A stretch of DNA of 64,000 nucleotides from Picochlorum sp. 'celeri'. Taxonomy: Eukaryota > Chlorophyta > Trebouxiophyceae. Where the stretch lies: NCBI GenBank assembly GCA_010909725.1, contig JAACMV010000005.1:930001-994000 (forward strand). The letters are read 5' to 3'. The notes below the pieces were generated by a model. That model ran no database searches. It saw only the letters and a program-made list of their open reading frames with translations, and was not told the origin of the DNA. Numbering within the stretch: position 1 is the stretch's first letter; each line of letters starts with the position of its first letter. Shown piece after piece: positions 54,224 through 64,000 of this stretch. The position numbers were made by a program, and so were the translations under genes.

Positions 54224-55969
54224 ATGGACGGTCGCATTCAACAGGCCCTCTGCTGCTGCCGAGCGCCTGCTGTCGTTGGGTGCGCCCCACGCCTGGGCAA
54301 GGTCGCAAGATTGCGTCACAGAGGAACAAGGAGTTTCACTGACAGAGTGACATTTGTGAATCCCAGCAGGCACATGAGCAGGTTTTCGACTCGCACAGTC
54401 CAGGCCTCCGTGGACGAGCGACCAGAGAGCTCGTCGGACGGAGACAGCGACATTGAAATGAGGGAGTTGCCTGAGGAAGAGAGTCACAAAGATAGAAATG
54501 GCCTTTTCCGCCGCCTAGCCAATGCGCTCGCCTCCAGATTGCCTTTGAGCCTCCCCAGCAGGGCTGTGTATGCCCTGGGGAAATTCCTCTCTCTCAGAGT
54601 CGTGAAACTCGGCATATTCTTCACGCTAGGACTAGGTATATCTTTCATGGGCCACGTAAGGGCTCGTCAACCCGGTGGATCGTCCCGCAAGCTTCCTCAG
54701 GAAGTGATTTACAGCGACTTCCTGAACCTGGTCAACTCTGGCAATGTCAGAGCAGTCCGTTTCGAAGAAGGCAGCGGACGGCTTTTATTCGACATCATCA
54801 GCTCGACAGAGGATTCTACCACATCGGATATCGCCGCTGGAAGGAAGTCAATGAGAAGGGTTCCAAGGCAGTTTTTCACCAGACACCTGCCCGACCCGCA
54901 GCTGATCACCACACTCCGGGACAACAACGTAGAGTTTGGGACAGTGAAAGCTGCATTGAGCACTGCAATAAGTAAGATTATATTGACAGCCTTGGCACTT
55001 TGGGTCCCGCTGGTTCCCATGTTCATCATAATGCGCAGATTTCTGGAGGGCCGTAATGGTGGCTCTCAGAGGAAGAAAAAGAAGGGAGTCCAGCGAGCAC
55101 CTCGTGTACGATTCTCGGACGTGGCTGGCGTGGATGTAGCAAAACAGGAGTTACAAGAGGTGGTTGCCTGTCTCAAGGATTCGAGCAAATTCACAAGGGT
55201 GGGTGCCAAGCTGCCCTCTGGTGTGCTGCTGTGTGGGCCTCCTGGCACAGGAAAGACCTTGTTGGCAAAAGCTGTTGCTGGCGAAGCCAACGTTCCGTTT
55301 TTGGCAGTGTCTGCATCCGAGTTTGTGGAGCTTTTTGTCGGTCGAGGTGCAGCAAGAGTCAGGGAGCTGTTTGCAGAAGCCAGGAAACAGTCTCCATGCG
55401 TGATTTTTATCGACGAATTGGATGCAATCGGTGGGAAACGAGGCGCTGGGCTTAACGAAGAAAGGGATCAGACTTTGAATCAGTTGCTCACGGAACTGGA
55501 TGGATTTGAAGGCCGCCCAGGTATTGTCCTACTCGCTGCTACCAACAGGGCAGAGGTGTTGGACCCAGCGCTCCTGAGGCCAGGAAGACTCTCCAGAAAG
55601 GTGAACGTAGACTTGCCAGACTTACAGGGTAGAGCCAGTATCATGATGGTCCACTTACGAGGAATTCCCATAGAGGGTGGCTCGGAAGGCATGGTGCGAG
55701 CAGCGGAACTCGTCGCTCGGCTGGGTGCAGGATTTTCTGGGGCAGACCTAGCAAATGTGTGTAATGAAGCTGCATTCTTGGCCGCCAGGAGGGGAGCCGA
55801 ATCGGTTTCCCTGGATGAATTAAGCGAGGCAGTGCTTAGAACCCGGTTTGGGGTGAATGGAACTCAATCGCAGGTACCGTCGTGGAGCAAAAACCTGCAG
55901 CGATGGTTTGTGGACAGCTTGTTGGGTGAAAAGCAAAACACCGTGAGGTCACAGCCTCTGGGATCCTAA
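54224..55969 (+). CDS. FtsH-like AAA protein lacking the protease domain
   Basis: FtsH proteins are membrane ATP-dependent metalloproteases; plastids also keep inactive FtsHi forms. The 581-residue, single-exon protein has a transit-like start, a first hydrophobic segment ([17 protein letters not shown]), a second ([19 protein letters not shown]) and then the AAA domain. It shows Walker A ([11 protein letters not shown]), the pore loop [17 protein letters not shown], Walker B ([10 protein letters not shown]) and the SRH with [15 protein letters not shown]. The FtsH HEXXH peptidase domain (about 200 residues) is absent; the protein ends about 30 residues beyond the AAA lid. Truncation looks natural since the stop is clean. 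Confidence 0.88.
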   Translation: MDGRIQQALCCCRAPAVVGCAPRLGKVARLRHRGTRSFTDRVTFVNPSRHMSRFSTRTVQASVDERPESSSDGDSDIEMRELPEEESHKDRNGLFRRLANALASRLPLSLPSRAVYALGKFLSLRVVKLGIFFTLGLGISFMGHVRARQPGGSSRKLPQEVIYSDFLNLVNSGNVRAVRFEEGSGRLLFDIISSTEDSTTSDIAAGRKSMRRVPRQFFTRHLPDPQLITTLRDNNVEFGTVKAALSTAISKIILTALALWVPLVPMFIIMRRFLEGRNGGSQRKKKKGVQRAPRVRFSDVAGVDVAKQELQEVVACLKDSSKFTRVGAKLPSGVLLCGPPGTGKTLLAKAVAGEANVPFLAVSASEFVELFVGRGAARVRELFAEARKQSPCVIFIDELDAIGGKRGAGLNEERDQTLNQLLTELDGFEGRPGIVLLAATNRAEVLDPALLRPGRLSRKVNVDLPDLQGRASIMMVHLRGIPIEGGSEGMVRAAELVARLGAGFSGADLANVCNEAAFLAARRGAESVSLDELSEAVLRTRFGVNGTQSQVPSWSKNLQRWFVDSLLGEKQNTVRSQPLGS

Positions 55970-56002
55970 CGACTCACTTTAGGTTACTGTATTTTATTTA
56001 CA

Positions 56003-56025
56003 AATTCATTCATTCATTCATTCAT
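56003..56025 (+). repeat. ATTC tetranucleotide microsatellite
   Basis: The tetranucleotide ATTC is repeated about five times in the 3' region of the FtsH-like gene, between it and the histone deacetylase. Confidence 0.75.
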
Positions 56026-56072
56026 GTGTGTATTCGTTCGATTTAAAAATGATATGATACCTTGATGGATGT

Positions 56073-57008
56073 CTACAATGAGAAAAATTTCCACATTTCT
56101 AGACACGCATGATGCAGATGTATGTGGCGTTTTGCGAGGACCGAGAGATCTTTCGCATATCCACCCCCAACATAGCCCGCCACTGGAATATCGTGTCCCA
56201 GGCACGTATCTATGACAGTCATCTCGCGGCGCATCAGGCCGTCATCGGTTAATCCAAGCTTGCCAAGTTCATCATCGCAATGTGTGTCTACTCCGGCATC
56301 AAAGAGGACGATGTCAGGCTTCTCCCTCTGCAGCAAGCGCGGCAACGTGGCGCTCAAAATTTGCAAGTACTCTTCATCGCCGCAACCATCGCGGAGGGCG
56401 ATGTCTAGATCCGATCGTTGCTTCCTTGCAGGAAAATTGTTCACCGCATGCATTGAGAATGTGAATATTCGATCGTCCCCCTGGCATAAACTGGCTGTGC
56501 CGTCCCCCTGGTGAACATCCAAGTCGACTATCAAGACTTTCTTTACCCGTTGACAAGCCAGCAGATACTTTGAGGTGACTACCAAATCATTCAGGATGCA
56601 GAAGCCTGACCCAAAGTCTTTGAAGCCGTGATGGGTTCCACCAGCGACGTTGCACGCTAGGCCATGGGCCAGAGCGAGCTCAGCTGTGAGCATGGTGCCA
56701 CTAATTTCGGCACAAGTCCTGTCTATCAGCATCTGCGTGTTGGTTTGGTCCCCAAAGCCAATGCGCCGAGTTCTCTGGGCATCCAGCGAGCCGTTCAAAA
56801 AGTGCCCCACATATTCTGGACAATGCGCCAGCTCCAAGATATCCTTATCGACGAGTTTATCTGGAATATGCACCTGATCCATGGTAATGAGCCCATCAGA
56901 TAGCAGCGTATTAAAAATCTCTCGAAACACCCCCATGGGAAACCGGTGGCCAGGACGGAGTTGAGGAGCCGAGTACAGCCGATGATACACAATGGGCAGC
57001 AGCATCAT
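56073..57008 (-). CDS. Histone deacetylase, class IV-like (HDAC11/HDA2)
   Basis: Removes acetyl groups from histones or other proteins. From the ATG at 57008 the protein has 311 residues. It opens PIVYHRLYSAPQLRPGHRFP and contains NVAGGTHHGFKDFGSGFCI with the paired histidines, the zinc-binding VDLDVHQGDGTA (Asp and His), FSMHAVNNFPARK and a final GVDTHCDDELGKLGLTDDGL plus AGYVGGGY. These match the class IV pattern. The frame remains open to 57113 via a GTG but without homologous sequence. Confidence 0.92.
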   Translation of the reverse strand: MMLLPIVYHRLYSAPQLRPGHRFPMGVFREIFNTLLSDGLITMDQVHIPDKLVDKDILELAHCPEYVGHFLNGSLDAQRTRRIGFGDQTNTQMLIDRTCAEISGTMLTAELALAHGLACNVAGGTHHGFKDFGSGFCILNDLVVTSKYLLACQRVKKVLIVDLDVHQGDGTASLCQGDDRIFTFSMHAVNNFPARKQRSDLDIALRDGCGDEEYLQILSATLPRLLQREKPDIVLFDAGVDTHCDDELGKLGLTDDGLMRREMTVIDTCLGHDIPVAGYVGGGYAKDLSVLAKRHIHLHHACLEMWKFFSL

Positions 57009-57403
57009 TGATCCTACATCTTCATCAGCAGACTGAATCTCGCAAGAGAGCTTGCAAACTCTGTTTATCGTATAAGAACAACGCCCTGGCCAGGGCCATG
57101 AACAACGACACACTGTGATGTGTGAACCCTACCCTGTACGGTCATTGGCCACCGTCGACTGGGAAAACGCGTAGGCAAGTGTTTCCATCTTAAATGTGTT
57201 TCAATACTGCTCAAGTCGCCAGCAGTATTGAGTAGTTGTTCAAGTCGCATTTGATTCATTCATGTGAAGCCCCTGGTTATTCAAGGAAGATTCAACCTCG
57301 AGTCTGGACCTCTTGAATTTGAGTCGTAGACCCATGTCTCTTCGGTGAGATGAAGCGACGTTGTTCGCGTGGATAGGGGATTTTTTGTCGGGTTTCATAT
57401 AGC
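57009..57403. other. Divergent promoter region, about 395 bp
   Basis: Between the divergent histone deacetylase (minus) and the cysteine-rich membrane protein (plus). Some CTTCGGTGAGATG-like purine/pyrimidine mix, but no gene, RNA or repeat recognised. Confidence 0.4.
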
Positions 57404-60236
57404 ATGTTCTGCTCGTTCAAGGGCGAACGAGTCTTCGTGACGTGGCTGGTCCTACTGGTGACAACCACTCCACATGACTGGGCTGTTTGCAAAGTACGCC
57501 ACCTGGTGCTCTCTTTGTCGATATTTAACTGCCACTGAGACATTTCAATCTTGCCTTGCAGAGTACCGACATGGATGGGTCAGGCAGCCTGCTTGTCCAG
57601 GTGACTAGGAACTATCTGCAAGCAGATTTGGAAGCAGGCCAGACCACGTTGGGCCTCCTGTTGAATGGATACCATCCACAAGAGGACCCAGTCAGAGTGA
57701 CAGTGAAGTGGTCTAAATTCGGTCACAAAGGTCCTTCCAATATAGAGACAGTCGAATGGGACAGTGGCTCGCTCTCAGCAACCAAGAATCTGACCCTCCG
57801 CTACGATGTGTCTTTGTTGGAGAACCCTCTAGAGGACTTTATACGAGCGGAGATTGTACATGCGTCACGTGGCCGCATTGATGAATCACGCGGATCGACT
57901 ATGGTGGGCCTTGCGAAGGAGGAGGACCTTCCAGAGTTTGCGGTGGCATCTGGAGAGGTCATTGCTGCTGGAGAGTCTGCCAACCTTTCAGTTCACTTGG
58001 TGTCAGGGAGGGTGTTTGGTGACAAACCCGCACTGATCGCCTATGCATTTAAAGCCCTGAGAGATCCCAATATGGAGAAGTACTTTCCGGATATCGTGCC
58101 GACGAATGGCATCCTCAGTTTCGCGCCTGGAGAAACTGTGAAGTACATTCCCTTGCCTGTAGAGTGGGAGAGTGTAGCTCCCGAGGCTCGGTACCATATC
58201 GCGATGGGGATCTATCCTGTATTCAAGGCAAAGGTATCGAATCGAGACCCAGTGGTAGCAGTCCACCTCCTCGGGACAACCAGAGGTGCTTGTCCACCAG
58301 GATCATCCTTGGGGAAGACAAATGAAGAAGCAAAGGAGTTGGTGGTGAAGAGCCTGATCCATGTGCACTCTGAGCAAGACAACTCGGGAGAAAACTCGAA
58401 CGTGGCAATCGCCCTGTATGATAGGGATGGTTCCTCGATTCCACTGTTCAAGGAGGAATCTGCGAGCTCGAGCAGGCTTGGCGCGTTGGTAGAGAACGGG
58501 ATGGATGCTGTTTGGGTGTGCATTGCCTCTGGGATGAAGCGGCAGTTGCAATATAGAGCATATACATCAGTTAAAGATATGACGTCTTCAACCTGCCCCA
58601 AGAGTATGGCCAAGTTTTCCAGAAGTCAGGTTGCAGGATACAGAGTGGAACTACCAGTGGGCCTAACTCTGACCGAGTTTCGCATTCACAGCGAGGACAG
58701 GCTGGCAATCAGCATACTGCGACAGGGAGACGTTCGTCACACCCTCCTAAGGGCGTTGAAAATTCATCCTTCTCATGGCGAGCCTTTCTTGGCGTGTGAT
58801 TTAAAGCAGGATGGCGGTGCAACAAAGCTTTTGTACCATCTGAAAAGTCAGTACCGAACAACTCCGGAGTGTGTTCCAGGTAAGGAATTTGCCAGATAGA
58901 CGACCTTTGCCCAGCCTTTTCGTCTCGCCACTTATTTTGTTATTCTTTTTTGATCATCGCAGGTGAAGCCATGAACGTCGTATTGCATCACGGAGCCGAG
59001 AATGTTCGGATAGAGCCAGAACTTTTGGTGCCAAACGTGCCCAGCATCAGGATTGAGATGAATGGCCAGGTTGTGACACAACATCACGCCAGAACAGAGG
59101 ATAGAATATCATCCCATGCATATCCTGAAGAGGATGAACAGCACATGAATAGTGAGTCTGTGTCAACAGAGGCCTACATCATGACTCTACCAGCTGGATA
59201 TGAGATACCAGTGGATGTGGTGGTGTTTGGTGAAGACGGCACAACGTCATCCAAATACACACTCGTCCTCAAGAGGGAGCCTCAGAGCGATAGTAGCTTG
59301 ATTCCCTATTCGTCCAGCATCCCCACGCATCCAAACCTGTCAAGCATCATTGCTGGGGTGGATGGCTTCGCCCAGTGCCAAGGGTGTGCTCCTGGGTGGT
59401 ACAGTTTTGAAGTGGATGCTCAGACGTGCAAGCTGTGTCCTCCTGGCACATTTGCAGAGGAAAATGGATTCGAATGCGTTCCCTGCGCCAAGGGAACGTA
59501 TTCTGTATCTTGGGGATCAAACAGGTGCAAGCACTGCATTGAGGGCACAGTTGCAGCCACAGTGAGGTCCACCACGTGTTCCCTGTGCCCTGAGAGCGTG
59601 ACGACGAATGGAGATGGCCAGTCAGCATGTGATGTTGCGGTAGGGTCGATGGACATGTCGTCTCGATATGCTGTCATGATTTACGTCACCGTACACGTCA
59701 GCGGCATTGACGAAGATGCCATCATTTTGAAGGCTGGAGTGGATGCTTCGCCGCACAGAGTGCTTTCGAATTTGATCAAGAGTGACATGGTGAAGGCTTT
59801 CAACACGTCCAAGTCGGCAGTGAACATCATGAGCGTTCGGAGAATGCCTAATAGCCATTTTGAGGCCAATGTGTCGACCTCCTTGCCAGTGTACATTCCA
59901 CCATCGGCGACAGAGGAAGACATATCCGCAGCGCTCGAGATTGAAAAACTGTCGGCAGACAGCCCCCTCGAGCTTCTGGAAAGGGATCCGGATGCATTCT
60001 TCGGAAGGACGACAGAAATACTGAATGTTCACGTGGAGTCCACTGACGTGCGAACGGAGGACCATTTCCCTGAAGCCAGAAACAGTGGGTTGATGATTGG
60101 TCTTCTGCTTACTGGTATAGTGTGCCTACTGGGTGGTATATCGCTTCTCTTCGGCGCCATAAGGCGGCACCGCCGTGGCAAGGCCATCGAGAGAAGCGCT
60201 TTGCTGGGGTTGAACTTCCAGCACAGCTCTGCATGA
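57404..60236 (+). CDS. Secreted type I membrane protein with GCC2/GCC3-like cysteine domain
   Basis: Exons 57404-57493, 57562-58879 and 58963-60236 give about 893 residues; donors are GTACGC and GTAAGG. The first exon holds a signal peptide (RVFVTWLVLLVTTTPHDW). The next 560 residues are a likely beta-rich ectodomain. Cysteine repeats of ephrin-receptor-like GCC2/GCC3 type follow (CQGCAPGWYSFEVDAQTCKL, CPPGTFAEENGFECVPCAKG). After about 120 more residues comes one transmembrane helix (GLMIGLLLTGIVCLLGGISL) and a short basic tail. A surface receptor or adhesion protein is likely; its ligand is unknown. The ATG at 57404 is chosen for the signal. Confidence 0.85.
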
Positions 60237-60641
60237 AAGTAGCATCGTTATTATTGGACAGGGGTCTTGTTGTAATAAAAGTTAAAGCTAAAGTGGCCAT
60301 CTCCTGCTTTCCTTCTTCCCCGACGACACAAGGTGAGCATGGCCGAGGTGGACAGTTTGGAGAAAGTCGCGCGAAGACACGCGGTTCTTCTTCGTCTTCT
60401 TCTGTGTTGCTTTACTGTACATGATTTCAGCAAAGAAACAAGAACCTATTTGCACATTATGTGTTCACGATGAATGGATCAGCACCGTTTGTCGTTTTCC
60501 ACGGGTAGAGCAAGTCTTCTTCTGTGTCGTATTCTTCGGTCCAGAGGATCAATGGATCGAAGCATTGTGCGTCTCCTCTGGTTGGGGTCAGAAGGGCTTT
60601 TTCGACGCTCGTGTCCAAAAACTGTCCACTTTTATCCTGTG
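60237..60641. other. Non-coding stretch, about 400 bp
   Basis: After the membrane protein gene; contains a CTTCTTC-rich stretch near 60390 and copies of shorter motifs shared with the repeat region. Frames here are short. It leads into the repeat block. Confidence 0.4.
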
Positions 60642-62380
60642 GTCGTCTTTTTTTATCGTGTCTTTTTACGGACGAAAACACGACGAGCGTTGTTGAAATT
60701 GTGTCTCCGGTCGAATGGATGACAGGAGCGGACACTATTTTCAGTCAGAGAGCCACAGGGTTGAACAAGCTAGCGTGCTCTTGGCGCAACACACTCACTG
60801 CCACCCGCCCGCTTGAGCTTGGTTTTGTTCTTCTGCCGTCTCATTGATTTGATTCAACAGTATTGCAATGTCAATCAACGATTCGTGCAGAAACCCATCA
60901 GGAGAAAGAGAGGTCCTGGACGTCGTGGCTCTGTCCACTGTGATTGCCAAGGCATTGCCGTGGAACGGTGCGGGACCCCTCTCTGTGGACGTGGCCATAC
61001 GTGGGTCGTATGATGGACTTGTTATGAATCTATGAATCATATGAATGGCTCTTCCTGCCAAAGGGTGACAGCTCTGCAGGCCCCTCCTCCTCCTCGTCCC
61101 AACCAATGTGACGCGAACGGAATTGACGACGACCAGCTGTGTTTTTAATGGGGACTTTCATTCGTCACGGTGTCGATGGGACGTTTTTTGCAGGTACAAT
61201 GGCATGTTCAATGCAAGTGGACATTCTAGTAGTAGACTGATCGACACACATTCATTCCCAAGTACCCAAGTGTCTTTTCCTGCTGTAATTGAACACAATA
61301 AAAAATCGTGACCCATGGCCGGTGTGCCGGTGTGCCGGTGTGCCCGCCTGTTTTTATTGTGTTTGTTTACGGACGGAGAAAGAGAGAGAGAAGACGACGA
61401 CGAGAAGTACTACTATGCGTGATATGTCTCCGGTCGAGTGGATGCCAGGAGCGGACACTGTCAGAGAGACCAACACAGACTCTCTGCTCCGCTCCCATCA
61501 AGTACTCCTCCTCCTCTTGAGAGTAATAAACACCAGGATTAACCTGTTACATGGTTTATGTGTCCACAATTTTGCAAGCCAACCACAGATACAGATACTC
61601 CTCTCAACAAGCAGCGTGGCATTAGTAGTTGTTGGCATTCGTGCCAACACACACACACGACCATTCGCTTCCTTGAGCTTTGGAGTAGTCTGCCGTCTCC
61701 TTGATTTGATTCAGAGGGGTTGGAATGACAATCAACGAGGGATTCGTACAGAAACCCACCAAAAGCAGGTCCTGGACGTCGGGGCATGTTGCCAAGGCAG
61801 TGCCGTGGAACGAACAAGGACACCACTCTCTCGCTCTCGCTCGCTCTCTGGAAGTAGCCATACATGGGTGGTATAATTGGTTTAGTATGAATCATATTAA
61901 TGGCTCTTCCTGCCCATGGGTGACAGCTCTGCAGGCCCCTCCTCCTCCTCGTCCCAACCAATGTGACGCGAACGGAATTGACGACGACCAGCTGTGTTTT
62001 TAATGGGGACTTTCATTCGTCGCGGTGGTCGGCAGGACGTTGTTCCAAGTATAATAATGGCATGTTCAATGCAAGTGGACACTCTAGACTGATCGACACA
62101 CTCCCCAAGTACCCAAGTGCTTTTTGCTGTAATTGAACACAATAAAAAATTGTGACCTTTAAAGGCAAAATTTTGCCAAACTTGTCGCTTGGTCGTCTTT
62201 TTTTATTGTGTCTTTTTACGGACTAATATCACGTTGAAATTGTGTCTCCGGTCGAGTGGATGACAAGAGCGGACCCTACGTTCGGTGAGACCAAGACAGA
62301 CTCTCCACTCCCATCAAGCACTCCTACGACTCTCAAGAAGTAATAAACATCATTATTAATCTGTTACATGGTTTACTAGT
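60642..62380. repeat. Degenerate tandem repeat, units of about 0.7-0.85 kb
   Basis: Units begin with a T-rich motif (TTTTTATTGTGTCT, then TTTACGGAC) at about 60642, 61349 and 62192. Each has a shared GTCTCCGGTCGA block, a GATTTGATTCA block, a very similar stretch of about 115 bp (61042-61160 and 61899-62023) containing CAACCAATGTGACGCGAACG, and an AATTGAACACAATAAAAAA end. Unit 3 is truncated near 62380. Frames are not conserved between units, so this looks non-coding. Unit 2 has an extra segment also seen in unit 3. Confidence 0.85.
61318..61348 (+). repeat. Short CCGGTGTG microsatellite
   Basis: The octamer CCGGTGTG is repeated about three times at the start of repeat unit 2, next to the T-rich unit start. 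Likely slippage. Confidence 0.7.
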
Positions 62381-64000
62381 GGTATGTATGCAATCATCGT
62401 GTGTCATCGTGGTGGTTTGGCAATGTACGCATACATTCTAAGGCTATGGATGGACGGTCCATCTGAGGGTCCATCCGAGGCAGATGGACCAGCACATGTG
62501 TAGCATGTGGACATCCATCCATTTTCATGTGGACTCTCATGTGGACCGACCGTGAGTCCCACCATTTCTCTGCGCAGTATTGATTGTGAGATTAAATCAA
62601 ATGTTACACGTGTCAATCCAACATTTAAAACTAGTATCGAATCAAGTCAAGGAGACGACAGACGAAAGAAAACCAAGCCAGGTGGTTGTGGGATGCAACC
62701 TCTGGGCCTCTTGTGGTGAACCTACCCCATTGTTTGTCGTCGAACGTTGCACCTTTTGCTCTGTGCCTTCCGCCCTTTGTTTTTCTTTTTCGAACAGATG
62801 GATCGATTTGTCCTGCGAGCCTGGCGCGTGGCTAGTTTTGTTTTACTTGCCTTGGTTTGGGGCTGTACCTGCTCTTGCAATCATCTTCTCAACTCCTTTT
62901 CTTGGTTCTTGTTACTTGGCGGTCTTTTGAATCCCGACTATTCGGCACGGTGTCAAATACTAGTAGATCCCCATTCAACAGCCAACCTATTGAGGGTGAG
63001 CTCACCTCCATTTTTTTGTCACAGGCTCGTTTTGTATTGTTGTTCCAATCAATGTTGTTGACTGGTATATACAAACGCATGATAATAAATTGTCTTTGTT
63101 CTCGATGTTTTACTTTTGAATGTTGATTGTTGTGTAGCAGAGAAGCCTTTCTTTTTTTTCTTCTGTAGTTGTAGCTCCTACATTCATTGATCCAGGTCAG
63201 AGCAGCTCCTGTGGTGGCCACATTCCCTGATCTTTTGGTGGACAGACAACACCTATCATTTCAATCAAAACCAGATTGATTCTGCTATACATCTTTTGTT
63301 CTTGTATTGTTGTAAGTGGATACGACAGACTACTAGAAATACTGCTCAGAAAGCAGTCGCGTGTCAGGACAGCAGCAGGGTGTGTTGCACGATTCCCAAC
63401 AAATCTCTGTGTGTGTGAGTGTCCGCATCCATCCTCATACCCATCCTATTTACCATACGAAAGAATAGATCGATTAGAACACATTTTTTGATTATTCGTG
63501 TTATTGTTGTGTTTTCTGAATCCACGAATCAGCATACGGAGGTATAGGTATGTATGGAGGTGTTTTGCTGTTTTGTTTGTTTAGGGTCTGTGGACGGTGG
63601 GTGAGCACACATTGTGTGCTATTGCTATTACTCCTCTCTTTGTTTTTTCTACCTCTCGAGCAGCAACAGCAGTAATTATTGTTGTTTGTTTTTAGTAGTA
63701 GTAAACCAACTGTAATAGTTGTAGAGAAGAAGAAGAACAAAACGTGTAGCTCTTCTTATCAAGGTCTTTCACTCTCCACAGGGAGGGTAGATAGTAGGTT
63801 GAAGGCATCGGTCCGACGGGGTATTGGACCGATCGGCGAGGTCGGCCTCCTTTTTCTTTCTTTTTCGGGCGTGTCCGTCCGTAAATGAGGGCAATAAAAA
63901 AGGATGACCATGGGCCAGAGAGCCCACACGCCTTAGCCGCTCGGCCACACTCAGCGTGCTTTTTCATCTCCTATCACAAGGGAGGTTTGACCGAGGATAT
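62381..64000. other. Non-coding tail of the window, about 1.6 kb
   Basis: No firm gene. A plus-strand frame from an ATG at 62801 to 63061 (87 codons) starts with a hydrophobic stretch (RAWRVASFVLLALVWGCT) like a signal peptide, but has no relatives I recognise and reads poorly after residue 65. The rest is T-rich on the plus strand with short AGCAGCAA/GTAGTAGT repeats. The last 120 bp hold an inverted repeat-unit fragment and a tRNA-like segment. Confidence 0.35.
63865..63955 (-). other. tRNA-like 5' portion fused to an inverted repeat-unit fragment
   Basis: On the minus strand GTGGCCGAGCGGCTAAGGCG matches the A-box/D-arm region of serine/leucine tRNAs. The expected anticodon loop and T arm do not follow; instead a TTTTTT run, then the TTTACGGACGGAC motif of the tandem repeat in inverse orientation. 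It could be a tRNA-derived short interspersed element or a decayed tRNA. The window ends 45 bp beyond, so a missing partner half upstream cannot be excluded. Confidence 0.35.

Noticed and set aside
60795..61961. Minus-strand frames beginning MVGTRRRRGLQSCHP in two repeat units
   Set aside because: The starts match only because the DNA repeats; the downstream frames diverge and shift between units, so no coding constraint is evident.
62801..63061. Short secreted protein candidate
   Set aside because: Starts like a signal peptide but has no known relatives and degrades after about 65 codons; kept only as a remark.

Overview
This window is dense nuclear DNA from a photosynthetic eukaryote, most likely a unicellular green alga of prasinophyte grade. 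Roughly 40 protein genes fill the first 60 kb on both strands. Intergenic gaps are short, and several convergent gene pairs end within 4 to 30 bp of each other. Most genes have no intron or one to three short introns (about 60-240 nt), usually near the 5' end. A plastid is indicated by predicted plastid proteins: an IF-2, a ClpR-type subunit, an LPA1-like TPR protein, a Rieske ferredoxin, a 2Fe-2S ferredoxin-like protein, an EamA transporter and an FtsH-like AAA protein. Nuclear-encoded IF-2 argues for the green rather than the red lineage. A permuted tRNA gene fits too, because such genes are known from prasinophytes, cyanidiophyte red algae and a chlorarachniophyte nucleomorph. The species cannot be fixed from the sequence alone.

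Layout. 0-5 kb: a partial gene, pyroglutamyl peptidase, an RWD-RBR ubiquitin ligase and an ATAD3-like AAA protein. 5-11 kb: two tandem secreted beta-helix proteins and a CHAT/caspase-fold-like protein. 12-19 kb: eIF2B delta, the permuted tRNA-Thr, DGAT2, CPSF30, LPA1-like and a coiled-coil protein. 19-29 kb: a LamG surface protein, an aldo/keto reductase with a Tat-like leader, exosome RRP41, plastid IF-2 and ClpR. 29-42 kb: cullin-3, mitochondrial phosphate carrier, Rab6, TRAPPC3/BET3, EamA transporter, PNPOX-like oxidase, ferredoxin-like protein, RNPS1/SR45-like protein, an unknown beta-rich protein, a membrane PAN-cyclophilin and a plastid alpha/beta hydrolase. 42-60 kb: SMC6, Rieske protein, isochorismatase, DSS1/SEM1, GSK3, NASP-type histone chaperone, an LCMT-type methyltransferase, a protease-less FtsH, a class IV-like histone deacetylase and a cysteine-rich type I membrane protein. 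60.2-64 kb: no convincing gene; a degenerate tandem repeat of about 0.7-0.85 kb per unit and an inverted fragment beside a tRNA-like segment.

The standout is at 13962-14065 on the minus strand. It is a circularly permuted tRNA-Thr(UGU) gene whose 3' half lies upstream of its 5' half, separated by 29 nt and followed by T-runs that can end Pol III transcription. The two halves together form a complete cloverleaf with perfect stems. The leader before the 3' half still carries a copy of the anticodon-stem 5' strand, which looks like a relic of a tandem tRNA duplication. A second genome-wide oddity is the splice-donor consensus: most introns inferred here start GTRCG rather than GTRAG.

Exon structures were inferred by eye from reading frame, GT-AG ends and family knowledge. 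No database search was run.
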